Origin: DATKLX01 sp035542155
Lineage (GTDB): Bacteria > Chloroflexota > Anaerolineae > Anaerolineales > Anaerolineaceae
Assembly: GCA_035542155.1 (NCBI GenBank)
Contig: DATKLX010000148.1
Coordinates: 1-44,933, forward strand
Direction of reading: 5' to 3'
DNA: 44,933 bases
Shown: in pieces, positions 8,089 through 16,803 of the stretch
How the letters are laid out: each line of letters starts with the position of its first letter
How positions within the stretch are numbered: position 1 is the stretch's first letter
Made by a program: the position numbers and the translations under genes
The notes under the pieces: model-generated
Seen by the model: the letters and a program-made list of their open reading frames with translations, nothing else
Told to the model about the DNA's origin: nothing
Database searches by the model: none

Positions 8089-8859
8089 ATGAACTCCGGC
8101 CCATCCTTGACCCCCAAATATCTGCGCACCTCCGACCTGGCGCGGGAGGTGGGGATGCACCCCAACACGGTGCGCCGTTACGCGGACTGGGGGATGATCC
8201 CGCCGGTCGAACGCAGCCCGGCCGGCTACCGTCGTTTCACCCGGCGCCACCTCGACTGCCTCCGCCTGGTCCAACTGCTCTATTACAACCAGTATGCGGG
8301 CAAGCCCATCCGCCGGTCGGGGATCCAGATCATCCAGACCGCGGTCGAGGGGGACCTGGGTGGCGCGCTGGAGCTGGCCTACCGCCACTTGGCGCTGGTG
8401 CAGTCCGAGCGCGCCCAGGCCGATGTGGCTGCCAGCCTGCTCGAGCGCTGGGCCTTCGGAGTGCCCGCCGACGCCACGGGACAGCCGCTGCAGATCGGGC
8501 AGGCGGCGCGCCTGTTGGGGGTGACCGTAGATACGCTGCGGAACTGGGAGCGCAACGGGCTGATCCACATTCCGCGCAGCCCGGCCAACGGCTACCGCCG
8601 CTACGGGGCGACCGAGATCAGCCGGCTGCGGGTGATCCGCATGCTGTCGCGGGTCGGCTACAGCCTCTCGGCCGTGCTGCGCATGCTGCTCCAGCTCGAC
8701 CAGGGGGAGACCGCCGATCTCCGCCGCGCGCTGGATACACCCCGCTCCGACGAAGATGCATACCTGGCCTCGGACCGCTGGATCTCCACCCTCACCGAGC
8801 AGGAACACCGCGCCCGCGCCGCCATCGAGTTGGTGGAAAGCATGATTGCTGGCAGTTAA
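8089..8859 (+). CDS. MerR-type regulator with two HTH domains
   Basis: This protein of about 256 residues contains two MerR-like winged helices in tandem. The first is at about residues 11-50 (SDLAREVGMHPNTVRRYADW, then GYRRFTRRHLD). The second is at about 130-185 (IGQAARLLGVTVDTLRNWE, then GYRRYGATEI). Both keep the wing pattern GYRR(F/Y). Single-HTH MerR proteins dimerise; here one chain could supply both DNA-reading heads. A Cys-based metal site is absent. It is directly upstream of the UvrA-like gene in the same direction, so that gene is the likely target. The start at 8089 is preferred over the frame's earlier codons because of the -10-like box. Confidence 0.85.
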   Translation: MNSGPSLTPKYLRTSDLAREVGMHPNTVRRYADWGMIPPVERSPAGYRRFTRRHLDCLRLVQLLYYNQYAGKPIRRSGIQIIQTAVEGDLGGALELAYRHLALVQSERAQADVAASLLERWAFGVPADATGQPLQIGQAARLLGVTVDTLRNWERNGLIHIPRSPANGYRRYGATEISRLRVIRMLSRVGYSLSAVLRMLLQLDQGETADLRRALDTPRSDEDAYLASDRWISTLTEQEHRARAAIELVESMIAGS

Positions 8860-8860
8860 C

Positions 8861-8888
8861 GTTTCTCGAATCTCAGTTCTCGTCTTCT
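8861..8888. repeat. Degenerate 7-bp repeat array
   Basis: Four successive heptamers (GTTTCTC, GAATCTC, AGTTCTC, GTCTTCT) begin one base after the MerR stop codon. On the minus strand they read GAGAAC-like, the same family as the arrays at 39083 and 43214. Confidence 0.5.
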
Positions 8889-8890
8889 CC

Positions 8891-8922
8891 AACCCTCCCT
8901 TTGCACACCAGGGTTTTATAAT
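8891..8922 (+). promoter_or_regulatory. Possible MerR operator and -10 box ahead of the UvrA-like gene
   Basis: Inverted arms AACCCT (8891-8896) and AGGGTT (8910-8915) flank 13 bp and lie directly ahead of TATAAT (8917-8922). MerR regulators bind dyads beside the -10 box of their targets, so this is a reasonable operator for the upstream gene product. The -35 is unclear. Confidence 0.4.
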
Positions 8923-8975
8923 CATAAAAGAGACGGCAACTTCTCCGGCTCCTAATTTTTCTCCCTGGAGATGCG

Positions 8976-11507
8976 ATGAATCCTGAAATTACCATTCGCG
9001 GCGCCCGGCTGCACAACCTTAAAAACGTCACCGTCACGATCCCCAAGAACCAGTTGGTGGTCCTGACCGGTCTCTCCGGTTCGGGAAAATCCACCTTAGG
9101 GTTCGACATCCTGCATAAAGAAGGCCAGCGCCAGTACCTGGAATCGCTTGGCCTGGTCGAGATGGGCCTGACCCGCCCACCGGTCGATGCCATCACCGGT
9201 CTCTCACCCACCATCAGCGTCGACCAGCATCTCACCAATCACAACCCGCGGTCCACGGTGGGCACGGCGACCGGCGTCTCTACGTACCTGCGCCTCCTGT
9301 ATGCCCGGCTGGGCCACCGCCCCTGCCCCACCTGCGGGAAAGACGTCCCCCCGCTCTATCACACTGAGGCCGAGGATTGGGAGGAGACCGGTGAGAACGA
9401 AGAGGAAGCTTCCGAAGAGACCTTTTTCCCCTGCCCGCACTGCGGCGCCCCGGTCGTGGAGCTGGTCATGGCCCATCTCTCCTTCAACAAGCCGGAGGGG
9501 GCCTGCCCGACCTGCACCGGCCTGGGAACCGTCCACCAGGTGAACGTGCACCGCCTGGTCGACGAGCAGAAGAGCATCCTCGAGGGCGCGGTCACCGGCT
9601 GGGAGAAAGTCTACCAGGAGTACAGCGCCAAAACTCTTCAGGCCACCGGAGCCTACTACGGGTTCGAGTTCGACTGCGCCCGACCGGTCAAGGATTTCAC
9701 CCCGCAGCAGCGCGACCTGCTGTTCTACGGCGTAGAGAGCCCGCAGTTCCGCCGCCACTTTCCATCCGTCGAGCCGCCTGTCACTGTACGCCAGGGGCGT
9801 TTCGAGGGCATCGCCACCAACCTGCTGCGCCGCTACGCCGAGCACATCCGCAACGCGGAGTACCGCGAAAAGATGGAAGAATTCCTGATCACCACGACCT
9901 GCCCGGACTGCCAGGGGACGCGGCTGAAGGCGATGAGCCGGGCGGTGACCCTGGCCGGGGAGAGCATCGTCGCCGCATCACGCCGCCCGCTCACCGATCT
10001 GAGCGCCTGGCTGGAAGGACTGCGCGGCGTTTTCAGCGCGGACGAGATGCTCATCGGCGGGCCGCTGCTGGACGAGCTCAAAGCCTGGATCGAGCGGCTG
10101 GTCGAGGTCGGGGCGGGTTACCTGACCCTGGAACGCTCCTCGCCAACCCTCTCGGCCGGGGAGGCGCAGCGGCTGAGGCTGGCCTCGCTGCTCGGCTCCG
10201 GGCTGAGCGGGGTGTTATATGTGTTCGACGAGCCGACCATCGGGCTGCACCAGCGGGACACACGCCGCCTGACCGAGGTCCTGCGCCGCCTGCGCGACCT
10301 GGGCAACACCGTGCTGGTCATCGAGCACGATTTGGAGATGATTGCCGCCGCGGATACCGTGATTGATTTCGGGCCGGGCGCTGGGAAACACGGCGGGCAG
10401 GTGGTCGCCGCAGGGACGCCTGCTGAAGTCGCGGCGAACCCCGAATCGCCAACCGGGCGGTACCTGTCCGGGCAGGTTTCCATCCCGGTTCCGCAGCGCC
10501 GCCGGACGCCGAACGGGAAGGCTATCACCATCCGCGGTGCGCGCCAGCACAACCTGCGCGACGTCACCGTGCGCCTGCCGTTGGGCCTGTTGATCGCCGT
10601 GAGCGGGGTCTCCGGCTCGGGGAAATCCTCGCTGATCTTCGACGTCCTCGACCGCGCCGTGCGCCAGCGGCTATACGGCGCCAGCCAGCCCGCCGGCGAT
10701 TTCGATGCCATCGAAGGGATCGAATACCTGGACAAGATCATCACCATCGACCAGGAGCACATCGGGCGCATCCCGCGCTCGAATGCGGCGACCTATTCGG
10801 ACACGTTCACCCCCATCCGTGAGGCGTTCGCCGCCACGCCTGAGGCGCGCCGGAAGGGCTTTACCCCGCGCCATTTCTCCTTCAACGTCCCGGGCGGGCG
10901 CTGCGAGCGCTGCGAGGGTGCGGGCGTCCTGACGGTCCAGATGCAGCTCCTCCCAGACGTGGAGGTACGCTGCCCCGTCTGCCACGGGCGGCGCTTCCAG
11001 CGCGATACCCTGGCGGTGAAGTACCACGGGCAGGACATCTCCCAGGTGCTGGACCTGACCGTCGAGGAGGCGCTGGCCCTGTTCGAGGAGGTCCCCGCGG
11101 CGGCCTCGCGCCTGCGGGTGCTCTCCGACGTCGGGCTGGGCTACCTGCAGCTCGGGCAGCCGGCCACCACGCTTTCGGGCGGCGAAGCCCAGCGGGTGAA
11201 GCTGGCCAAAGAGCTGGGAAGGCGGTCCAACGGGCGGGCGCTCTATCTGCTCGACGAGCCGACCACCGGCCTGCACCTGGCCGACGTGGCCCGCCTCCTG
11301 GCCGTGCTCCAGCGCCTGGTGGACGTGGGGAATACAGTGGTCGTGGTCGAGCACAACCTGGAGGTGATCAAGACCGCCGACTGGGTGATCGACCTGGGGC
11401 CAGAGGGCGGCGCCGCCGGGGGCCAATTGATCGCCGAGGGCACGCCGGAAGAGGTGGCGAAGGTCGAGGAATCGTACACGGGTAAATTCCTAAAAGATCG
11501 GTTGTAA
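8976..11507 (+). CDS. UvrA-like ABC ATPase (short UvrA/DrrC-type paralogue)
   Basis: This 843-residue protein has the UvrA layout with two ABC ATPase modules. Walker A motifs are GLSGSGKST (about 31-39) and GVSGSGKSS (about 545). ABC signatures are LSAGEAQR and LSGGEAQR, and Walker B regions are VFDEPTIGLH and LLDEPTTGLH. Zinc-finger Cys pairs are visible (CPTC, CPHC, CPDC, CERC, CPVC). A very acidic insertion lies in the first finger near residues 130-148. It is about 100 residues shorter than housekeeping UvrA, like the DrrC drug-resistance group, so it may protect DNA from intercalators rather than serve UvrB-dependent repair. It has a GGAG site and follows a MerR regulator. Confidence 0.88.
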   Translation: MNPEITIRGARLHNLKNVTVTIPKNQLVVLTGLSGSGKSTLGFDILHKEGQRQYLESLGLVEMGLTRPPVDAITGLSPTISVDQHLTNHNPRSTVGTATGVSTYLRLLYARLGHRPCPTCGKDVPPLYHTEAEDWEETGENEEEASEETFFPCPHCGAPVVELVMAHLSFNKPEGACPTCTGLGTVHQVNVHRLVDEQKSILEGAVTGWEKVYQEYSAKTLQATGAYYGFEFDCARPVKDFTPQQRDLLFYGVESPQFRRHFPSVEPPVTVRQGRFEGIATNLLRRYAEHIRNAEYREKMEEFLITTTCPDCQGTRLKAMSRAVTLAGESIVAASRRPLTDLSAWLEGLRGVFSADEMLIGGPLLDELKAWIERLVEVGAGYLTLERSSPTLSAGEAQRLRLASLLGSGLSGVLYVFDEPTIGLHQRDTRRLTEVLRRLRDLGNTVLVIEHDLEMIAAADTVIDFGPGAGKHGGQVVAAGTPAEVAANPESPTGRYLSGQVSIPVPQRRRTPNGKAITIRGARQHNLRDVTVRLPLGLLIAVSGVSGSGKSSLIFDVLDRAVRQRLYGASQPAGDFDAIEGIEYLDKIITIDQEHIGRIPRSNAATYSDTFTPIREAFAATPEARRKGFTPRHFSFNVPGGRCERCEGAGVLTVQMQLLPDVEVRCPVCHGRRFQRDTLAVKYHGQDISQVLDLTVEEALALFEEVPAAASRLRVLSDVGLGYLQLGQPATTLSGGEAQRVKLAKELGRRSNGRALYLLDEPTTGLHLADVARLLAVLQRLVDVGNTVVVVEHNLEVIKTADWVIDLGPEGGAAGGQLIAEGTPEEVAKVEESYTGKFLKDRL

Positions 11508-11711
11508 GAAAGAATTGCTTTTTCAGGGATCAGACCAGAAGGGTCTTTTAAACCTTTCGGGTCTTTCCCTATATTATTACAATTTCAGCCAAAATACTCT
11601 ATAATCAGAGATGCCGGTTGATACCTGATAGCTGGCCGGGCTGCCGCCAGATAGGGGCGCTGCAGGCTGCCCGGTCTTTTAATCCCCACTGCCCCGTGTC
11701 AGGAGATAGAT

Positions 11712-13499
11712 ATGCGCGCGTTAGGAGTGGATATCAACCAGTTCACGGTCGTGCAGAAAGAGCCGGATGGTTTCGAGCGGATGCGCCGGGCGGGGGTGTC
11801 CTTCGTCTACGCGCAGCAGATGCAGAATGGGGTCTTCCACCCCAACTTCCAGGACCATTGGGAGCGGGCAGGCCGCGCCGGCCTGCTACGCGGCGCGTAT
11901 TACTTCTGGCACCATGACCCCGGCTTCCGCCCTAACGACCCCGACCACGTCGACCCGGCGATCCAACTCCTCATCGACCATGTCCCACCTGGCGCGGAGC
12001 TGCCCTTCATGATCGACTTCGAGGAACCCACGACCGTGGACCGCACCCAGGAGATCCACGTTTTCCTGGGCACGCTGCGTAAGGCCTTCAAGCGCCTAGT
12101 CATCTACACCCGCGCCAATTGGTGGGCTGAGCATACCCACCCCGAGCCGTGGATGAAATCCTACGATTTCTGGCTGGCCCAGTACCTGGACGGGCAGCAT
12201 CCCGAGATTGCAACACCGGAAAACCCGGATCCAATCGAGTTCATCCGCCTGGCAGATTGGATAGAGCTTGAAGACCACTGGCCGAGGGGCAATTTCTTTC
12301 CCGATGCTGCGGAAGGCGCGTTCAAACCCAGGATCTGGCAGTGGAGCGGGGATTTTTACTTCCTGCCAGGGATCGGCGATCCGCAAGAAGGCGCACCGCT
12401 GGATCTGGACTGGTTTGATGGGGATTTAAACGATCTCCGCACCTGGGCCAGGCTTCCCCCGGCGGCAGCGGATGATCCCGGCTTCCGGCTCGGGTCGGAT
12501 GCGCTGCCTGAGGAAGAGACCACCCCACGAGTGGAAAAAAGACACCGCCGGCCTTCACCGGCCAATCCTCCACTGCCAAGCGAAAGGCGGCCGGCTGGTG
12601 GACGCAGGCGGCAAGGGCGAATTCCAATGGCGCGCGCCCTGGGGGTGGATCTGGATAAAAATCAGTTCGTCCACAAAGAACCCCAGAAACGAGACGGCTT
12701 CATGAGAATGCGGCGAGCAGGAGTTTCCTTCGCCTACTTCCAGATCTTGCAGAGATTAGGTCCATCGGTTGACCATCCACAGGGAGTTCATCAGTTTGAA
12801 TCCAATCCCAATTTTTTAGAACATTGGGAAAGGGCCGGCGAAGCCGGGCTGCTGCGGGGAGCGTATTACTTCTGGAATCCAGATCCCGACTTCCGTAAAG
12901 AGCATCCAGAACGAGTTGACCCGGCGATTGAACGTCTGAAAAACATGCTCCCGAATGACGCGGATCTGCCTTTGATGATTGATATCGAAGAGAAAGATGT
13001 AGAGATCGATGGCGTCCCGCGAGTTCACGATCGAACCCTGGAAGTCTCGTGCTTTTTGAAAGTTGCCAAGCAGGAGTTTGGCCGGGTGTTCGTTTATACG
13101 AGGGCCGATTGGTGGGCGAGCCATACTCATCCCGAACCCTGGATGACAGAGTTCGATTTCTGGTTGGCCAAATACCTGGATGGACAGTCTACAGCCACTG
13201 CGGAAAGAGTGAGCCTGCGGGATTGGAAACAGCTTGCTGACCACTGGCCGCAGGGCGACTTCTTCCCTCAAGCTGCTCCTGGAGGGCGAGAGCCAGTAAT
13301 GTGGCAGTGGACCGGCGATTTTTATTTTTTACCCGGTCTGGGACGTGGACGCACCGGCATGAAAGACGCGGTGTTGGACATCGACTGGTTCAACGGCGAC
13401 CTGGATGCGCTGCGCGAATGGGCCGGCCTCGAGCCCGCGCTGGAGAACGACTTGGGGTTCAGCCTCGGTTCGGACAAAGCTCGCGGCAGGGTGGTTTGA
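11712..13499 (+). CDS. Tandem GH25-like muramidase
   Basis: This 595-residue protein holds two copies of a GH25 (Lys1-type) barrel. Each copy has the starting strand GVDINQF / GVDLDKNQF, the acidic pair (MIDFEE with D102 and E104; MIDIEE in copy two), a TRA(N/D)WWA strand, and the closing WQW(S/T)GDFYFLPG...LD(L/I)DWF(D/N)GDL segment. The family cleaves the peptidoglycan beta-1,4 bond. No signal peptide is seen, so it may be cytoplasmic or exported unconventionally. The Arg/Pro-rich linker (about 262-304) is low-complexity, and copy two has its own ATG at 12627, suggesting fusion of a duplicated gene. AGGAGATAGAT supports the ATG at 11712. Confidence 0.8.
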   Translation: MRALGVDINQFTVVQKEPDGFERMRRAGVSFVYAQQMQNGVFHPNFQDHWERAGRAGLLRGAYYFWHHDPGFRPNDPDHVDPAIQLLIDHVPPGAELPFMIDFEEPTTVDRTQEIHVFLGTLRKAFKRLVIYTRANWWAEHTHPEPWMKSYDFWLAQYLDGQHPEIATPENPDPIEFIRLADWIELEDHWPRGNFFPDAAEGAFKPRIWQWSGDFYFLPGIGDPQEGAPLDLDWFDGDLNDLRTWARLPPAAADDPGFRLGSDALPEEETTPRVEKRHRRPSPANPPLPSERRPAGGRRRQGRIPMARALGVDLDKNQFVHKEPQKRDGFMRMRRAGVSFAYFQILQRLGPSVDHPQGVHQFESNPNFLEHWERAGEAGLLRGAYYFWNPDPDFRKEHPERVDPAIERLKNMLPNDADLPLMIDIEEKDVEIDGVPRVHDRTLEVSCFLKVAKQEFGRVFVYTRADWWASHTHPEPWMTEFDFWLAKYLDGQSTATAERVSLRDWKQLADHWPQGDFFPQAAPGGREPVMWQWTGDFYFLPGLGRGRTGMKDAVLDIDWFNGDLDALREWAGLEPALENDLGFSLGSDKARGRVV

Positions 13500-13645
13500 A
13501 ACAAGTTCGGCCACTAAGAAACGAGGAAATCCGCCTGGTTTGGGACGCAGCCACCCGCCGCGAGATCGAGTTCATCCTGATGACCATCCCACCCCTGCGC
13601 CCCTACCGTGCGGCGGAACTCTGGATAAAGTGGGGTGAGGAATGA
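13496..13645 (+). CDS. Small hypothetical protein, coupled at both ends
   Basis: A 49-codon frame starts at TTG 13496, overlapping the TGA of the muramidase gene. It ends at 13645, overlapping the ATG of the next gene (ATGA). The product is charged (KQVRPLRNEEIRLVWDAATR near the start) and has no recognisable domain. The double overlap suggests translational coupling. GGCAGGG lies shortly before the TTG. Confidence 0.45.
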   Translation: MKQVRPLRNEEIRLVWDAATRREIEFILMTIPPLRPYRAAELWIKWGEE

Positions 13646-15078
13646 GCGCGAATAGTAGTGGGCACGCGGGGAAGAGGATTAAGAGAGGGTGGATAGTGGC
13701 CGTGGTGGTCGCTGTGGCGGCCAGCCTGGGCTGCGCGATGACCACGCGCCTGTTCGGAAGCAGCCCGCCGCTCGAGCAGACCGCTGCCGTCCCACAAAAA
13801 ACACCGCTGCAGGCAGCTACCCGGGCTGGCACAAGGATACCGGTCACCGGTCAGGATCTGTCCCCTGAAACACGCCGGGGCTTGATCGTCTACCAGGGTG
13901 CGGACGGTAACATCTATACTATCGATGGGAAGGGGCAGCAAAAAACCGCCATCACCCAGGACGCCAATCTGAACCCCGGCTCGGGGGAAACCGGCCGGGT
14001 TTACCAGTACCCCACCTGGGCGCCGGATGGGCGGACCCTGGCTTATCTCGTATTCACCCGGGACGCGGCAAAAGGCAGCCAAGCCGGTGTATATACGGCG
14101 TCGTCAGATGGGAAAAATCGCGTGGAGGCCTTCTCCAGCCAGGAGGCGTTCCCTTTTTATCTCTTCTGGTCGCCGAACAGCGATTTCCTCTCCTTCTTGA
14201 GCAACGCGGCCGGGGGGGGTGAGCTGGCCCTCTACCTCGCGCCGGCTGCGGGCGGGGAGGCCAAAGTAATCGGCACCGGCCAGCCCTATTATTGGGACTG
14301 GGCGCCGGACAACCGCAGCATCATCACCCACACCGGCGGGGCGGCATCCTCCAACGCCAGAGCTCAGATTACGCTCCTCGAGGTGAACGGCCCGGCGCAC
14401 ACCACCAAGCTGGACCTGAAACCCGGGCTCTTCCAGGCGCCGGACTGGTCGCCAGCGGGCGATGATCTCGCGCTGCTGACGGAGAGCGCCAGCGGCGGAG
14501 AAGAGCTGATCGTGGTCGGCAAAGAAGGCAGAGTCAAAACAGTGCTGGCGAAGGTCAGCGGGCAGGCTTTTTTTGCCTGGTCGCCAAAAGGAAACAGCCT
14601 GGCCTACCTCAGCGATCTGGAAGGGGACACGACCGGCGTGCAGAAGCGCCTGGCGTTGATCGACCCGGCCAGGCCGGAAGAAAAACAGGATGTCGCCAAA
14701 GGGATCATTGTCGCCTATTTCTGGTCTCCCGACGGGCGGAAGATCGCCTTTTTTCTGATCAACCCGAAGGACCAGGGTGGCGCGCAGAACATCGCCCAAA
14801 CCCAGTCGAAGATCGTGGTCCAGATCCAGATCTACAACGTGGACACCGGTGAAATCCGGCAGGCAGCCGCTTTCATCCCCACGGATGCTTTCATCCAGAT
14901 CTTTACCTACTTCGATCAGTACCAGCGCTCGGGGACGATCTGGTCGCCCGACAGTAAAAACGTCGTCTATGCGGGGGTCGACGCCAGCGTCGGGCCGGGC
15001 ATCTACGTCGCCAGTGCGGAAGGGGGTTCGGCGCAGAAAATCGCTGCTGGGGACCTGGCCTTCTGGTCGTGGAAGTGA
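13642..15078 (+). CDS. Exported seven-bladed PD40/TolB-like beta-propeller protein
   Basis: This 478-residue protein has a basic N-terminus, a hydrophobic segment (about 17-28) and a Cys at about 31 that could be a weak lipobox (SLGC). After a spacer come seven PD40-type motifs of the W(A/S)PDG kind: TWAPDGRTLAYL, FWSPNSDFLSFL, DWAPDNRSI, DWSPAGDDLALL, AWSPKGNSLAYL, FWSPDGRKIAFF and IWSPDSKNVVYA. Seven such blades close a TolB-like propeller. It is probably held outside the membrane and binds a protein or polymer. It overlaps the preceding small frame by 4 nt and is followed by the CAP/LysM gene. Confidence 0.8.
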   Translation: MSANSSGHAGKRIKRGWIVAVVVAVAASLGCAMTTRLFGSSPPLEQTAAVPQKTPLQAATRAGTRIPVTGQDLSPETRRGLIVYQGADGNIYTIDGKGQQKTAITQDANLNPGSGETGRVYQYPTWAPDGRTLAYLVFTRDAAKGSQAGVYTASSDGKNRVEAFSSQEAFPFYLFWSPNSDFLSFLSNAAGGGELALYLAPAAGGEAKVIGTGQPYYWDWAPDNRSIITHTGGAASSNARAQITLLEVNGPAHTTKLDLKPGLFQAPDWSPAGDDLALLTESASGGEELIVVGKEGRVKTVLAKVSGQAFFAWSPKGNSLAYLSDLEGDTTGVQKRLALIDPARPEEKQDVAKGIIVAYFWSPDGRKIAFFLINPKDQGGAQNIAQTQSKIVVQIQIYNVDTGEIRQAAAFIPTDAFIQIFTYFDQYQRSGTIWSPDSKNVVYAGVDASVGPGIYVASAEGGSAQKIAAGDLAFWSWK

Positions 15079-15100
15079 CCGCAGAGAGGCCGCGCCGGGT

Positions 15101-15112
15101 TATAATATTTGC
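15101..15112 (+). promoter_or_regulatory. TATAAT box giving a leaderless start
   Basis: TATAAT at 15101-15106 is followed by six bases and the GTG at 15113, with no ribosome site. This placement decides the start of the CAP/LysM gene. Confidence 0.55.
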
Positions 15113-16516
15113 GTGCTTCCCAAAAAATCGATTGGCTGGATCCTCACCCTCCTTCTTGTGGCCGGCTTGTTGAACCCGGTCGCCAGCGTTTTGGCCCATC
15201 CTCTTCTGGGCGTCGCCCCGGGCGACCTGATCGCGGCCATGAACACGCTGCGCGTCTCCAACGGCCTGCCCGCGCTGGTCGAAGACCCGATCATCGACGC
15301 GGTTGCCCAGGCCACGGCCGAGACCATGGCGGCCAACCAGATGTCCTGGCATATTGGAAACGTCTCCGGCCGGCTGGCGGCGGCGGGCTACGGCGGCGGG
15401 GGAACGGTCTTCGGCACCGAGAATTTCGCCGTCGGCTACACCTTTGGAATTGACGAGATCATGGTCGCCTGGTCGGATGCATCCCATATGATCCCGGCGG
15501 TCAAGGCCGCCTATTGTAACATCGGGGCGGGGGTGGCCAAAGCCAATAATGGGATGACCTATTACGTGCTGCAGGCTGCCTACGTGGCGGGAAGATCCTG
15601 CGGCTCGTATACCTCCAAAGGCGGCGGAAAGCCGGGAACCGGCGGAGCGCCCGGCGTCTCGCAGATCATCATCCCGGTCAAGATCGCCACCCCTGACGCG
15701 GACGGCAAGGTTTTCCACGAAGTCAAGGCTGGGCAATCCCTGTGGGCCATCGCCGTGGCATATAAGATCACAATCAGAGATCTGGAAATCTGGAACAACC
15801 TGCCCAAAGACGCCAGCCTGCAGATCGGGCAGAAACTGTTCATCCCGGGCAGCAACACCGCCGGCTATGCCACGCCCACCCCAATCGGGATGATCATCCC
15901 CAGCACGCCCGAGGCTGACGGCAGAATCGTCCACACCGTGGCGGCGTACCAGACTCTGATCACGATCTCGCAGGCCTACGGAACAGACGTCGACACGCTG
16001 CTAAGGCTCAACGGGCTGCGCGTCGACGCCCCACTGCAGATCGGCCAGAAGCTGATCGTCCACCCCAGCAACATCACCCCCAGCCCGACCCCGCGACCCC
16101 TGACCCCGATCGAATTGCTGACCCCCGCCAGCGACGGCAAGTACTATCACACCGTGCAGAGCGGGGAAAGCCTGTCGCGGATCGCGGACCTGTACAGGGT
16201 GAAAACCTCCGACCTGATGAGCTGGAACGGGTTGAGCGAAGCTTCCATCCTCCAGCCCGGGCAAAAGCTGCTCCTCCAGTTGACGCCCCCCGCGACGATC
16301 ACCCCCTCCCCGGCCCCGGCGACCCAGACGCCCACCGCCACGACCGCGCCGGATACCGCCACTCCCAGCCTGATCCCAACCGAGACTGCGGCGCCCTCGC
16401 CCACCGCGCAATCGGTTGCCGCATCGATGAACATCACGACGGTCGGCTACCTGTTAATCGGCCTGGCCGGCGGGGGATTGGTGTTGGTGCTGATCTTCTC
16501 CAGAAAAAGAAAGTAG
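15113..16516 (+). CDS. CAP-domain protein with three LysM repeats and C-terminal anchor
   Basis: This protein of about 467 residues starts with a signal peptide (KKSIGWILTLLLVAGLL) and a CAP/SCP-like domain (about 38-165, LIAAMNTLRVSNGLPALVED, then SWHIGNVSGRL). Three LysM repeats follow, each beginning (F/V/Y)H(E/T)V and ending in a (Q/P)(I/P)GQKL segment. Next come a Pro/Thr-rich stalk and a final membrane helix with KRK after it. LysM binds peptidoglycan or other GlcNAc polymers; CAP domains are often adhesins or proteases. It would sit on the outer face of the membrane. The frame is open further upstream, but the signal peptide and -10 box support GTG 15113. Confidence 0.82.
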   Translation: MLPKKSIGWILTLLLVAGLLNPVASVLAHPLLGVAPGDLIAAMNTLRVSNGLPALVEDPIIDAVAQATAETMAANQMSWHIGNVSGRLAAAGYGGGGTVFGTENFAVGYTFGIDEIMVAWSDASHMIPAVKAAYCNIGAGVAKANNGMTYYVLQAAYVAGRSCGSYTSKGGGKPGTGGAPGVSQIIIPVKIATPDADGKVFHEVKAGQSLWAIAVAYKITIRDLEIWNNLPKDASLQIGQKLFIPGSNTAGYATPTPIGMIIPSTPEADGRIVHTVAAYQTLITISQAYGTDVDTLLRLNGLRVDAPLQIGQKLIVHPSNITPSPTPRPLTPIELLTPASDGKYYHTVQSGESLSRIADLYRVKTSDLMSWNGLSEASILQPGQKLLLQLTPPATITPSPAPATQTPTATTAPDTATPSLIPTETAAPSPTAQSVAASMNITTVGYLLIGLAGGGLVLVLIFSRKRK

Positions 16517-16803
16517 AACGCGTCGATCCGCGCGTCCGGCGGACGCGCGGGCTGATCACCCAGGTCTTTTCCGACTTGATCAACGGGCAATGCGACCCGG
16601 TCACGGAACGCCGGGTCGAGCTGATGTTCCAGGCGGCGGTCCAGGAAGAGATGTGCGATTACCTTCTGGCCTGGTTCCGCAAGACCCCCGCAGAGGGTTT
16701 CCCCTGTTCCATGGAGAAAGATCTGCCGGGATGGCCGACCTGCAGAGTCGATTATCGTTGCATCAGCGGCAAATACACGCTGTGCACCTCTTCCACCACG
16801 TAA
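16517..16803 (+). pseudogene. Possible TetR-type gene remnant
   Basis: An open frame without ATG or GTG start runs from inside the CAP/LysM gene to a stop at 16803. Its text (VDPRVRRTRGLITQVFSDLI) looks like the first residues of TetR proteins. It then jumps to a helical, Cys-containing stretch (FQAAVQEEMCDYLLAWFRK) that resembles a regulator C-terminus, and the helix-turn-helix between them is missing. The last 50 bp are antisense to the beta-helix gene. I interpret it as an internally deleted relic, with low confidence. Confidence 0.35.

Noticed and set aside
11532..11549. Small hairpin with TTTT after the UvrA-like gene
   Set aside because: AGACC/GGTCT gives just five pairs. It could help termination but is not strong enough to list.
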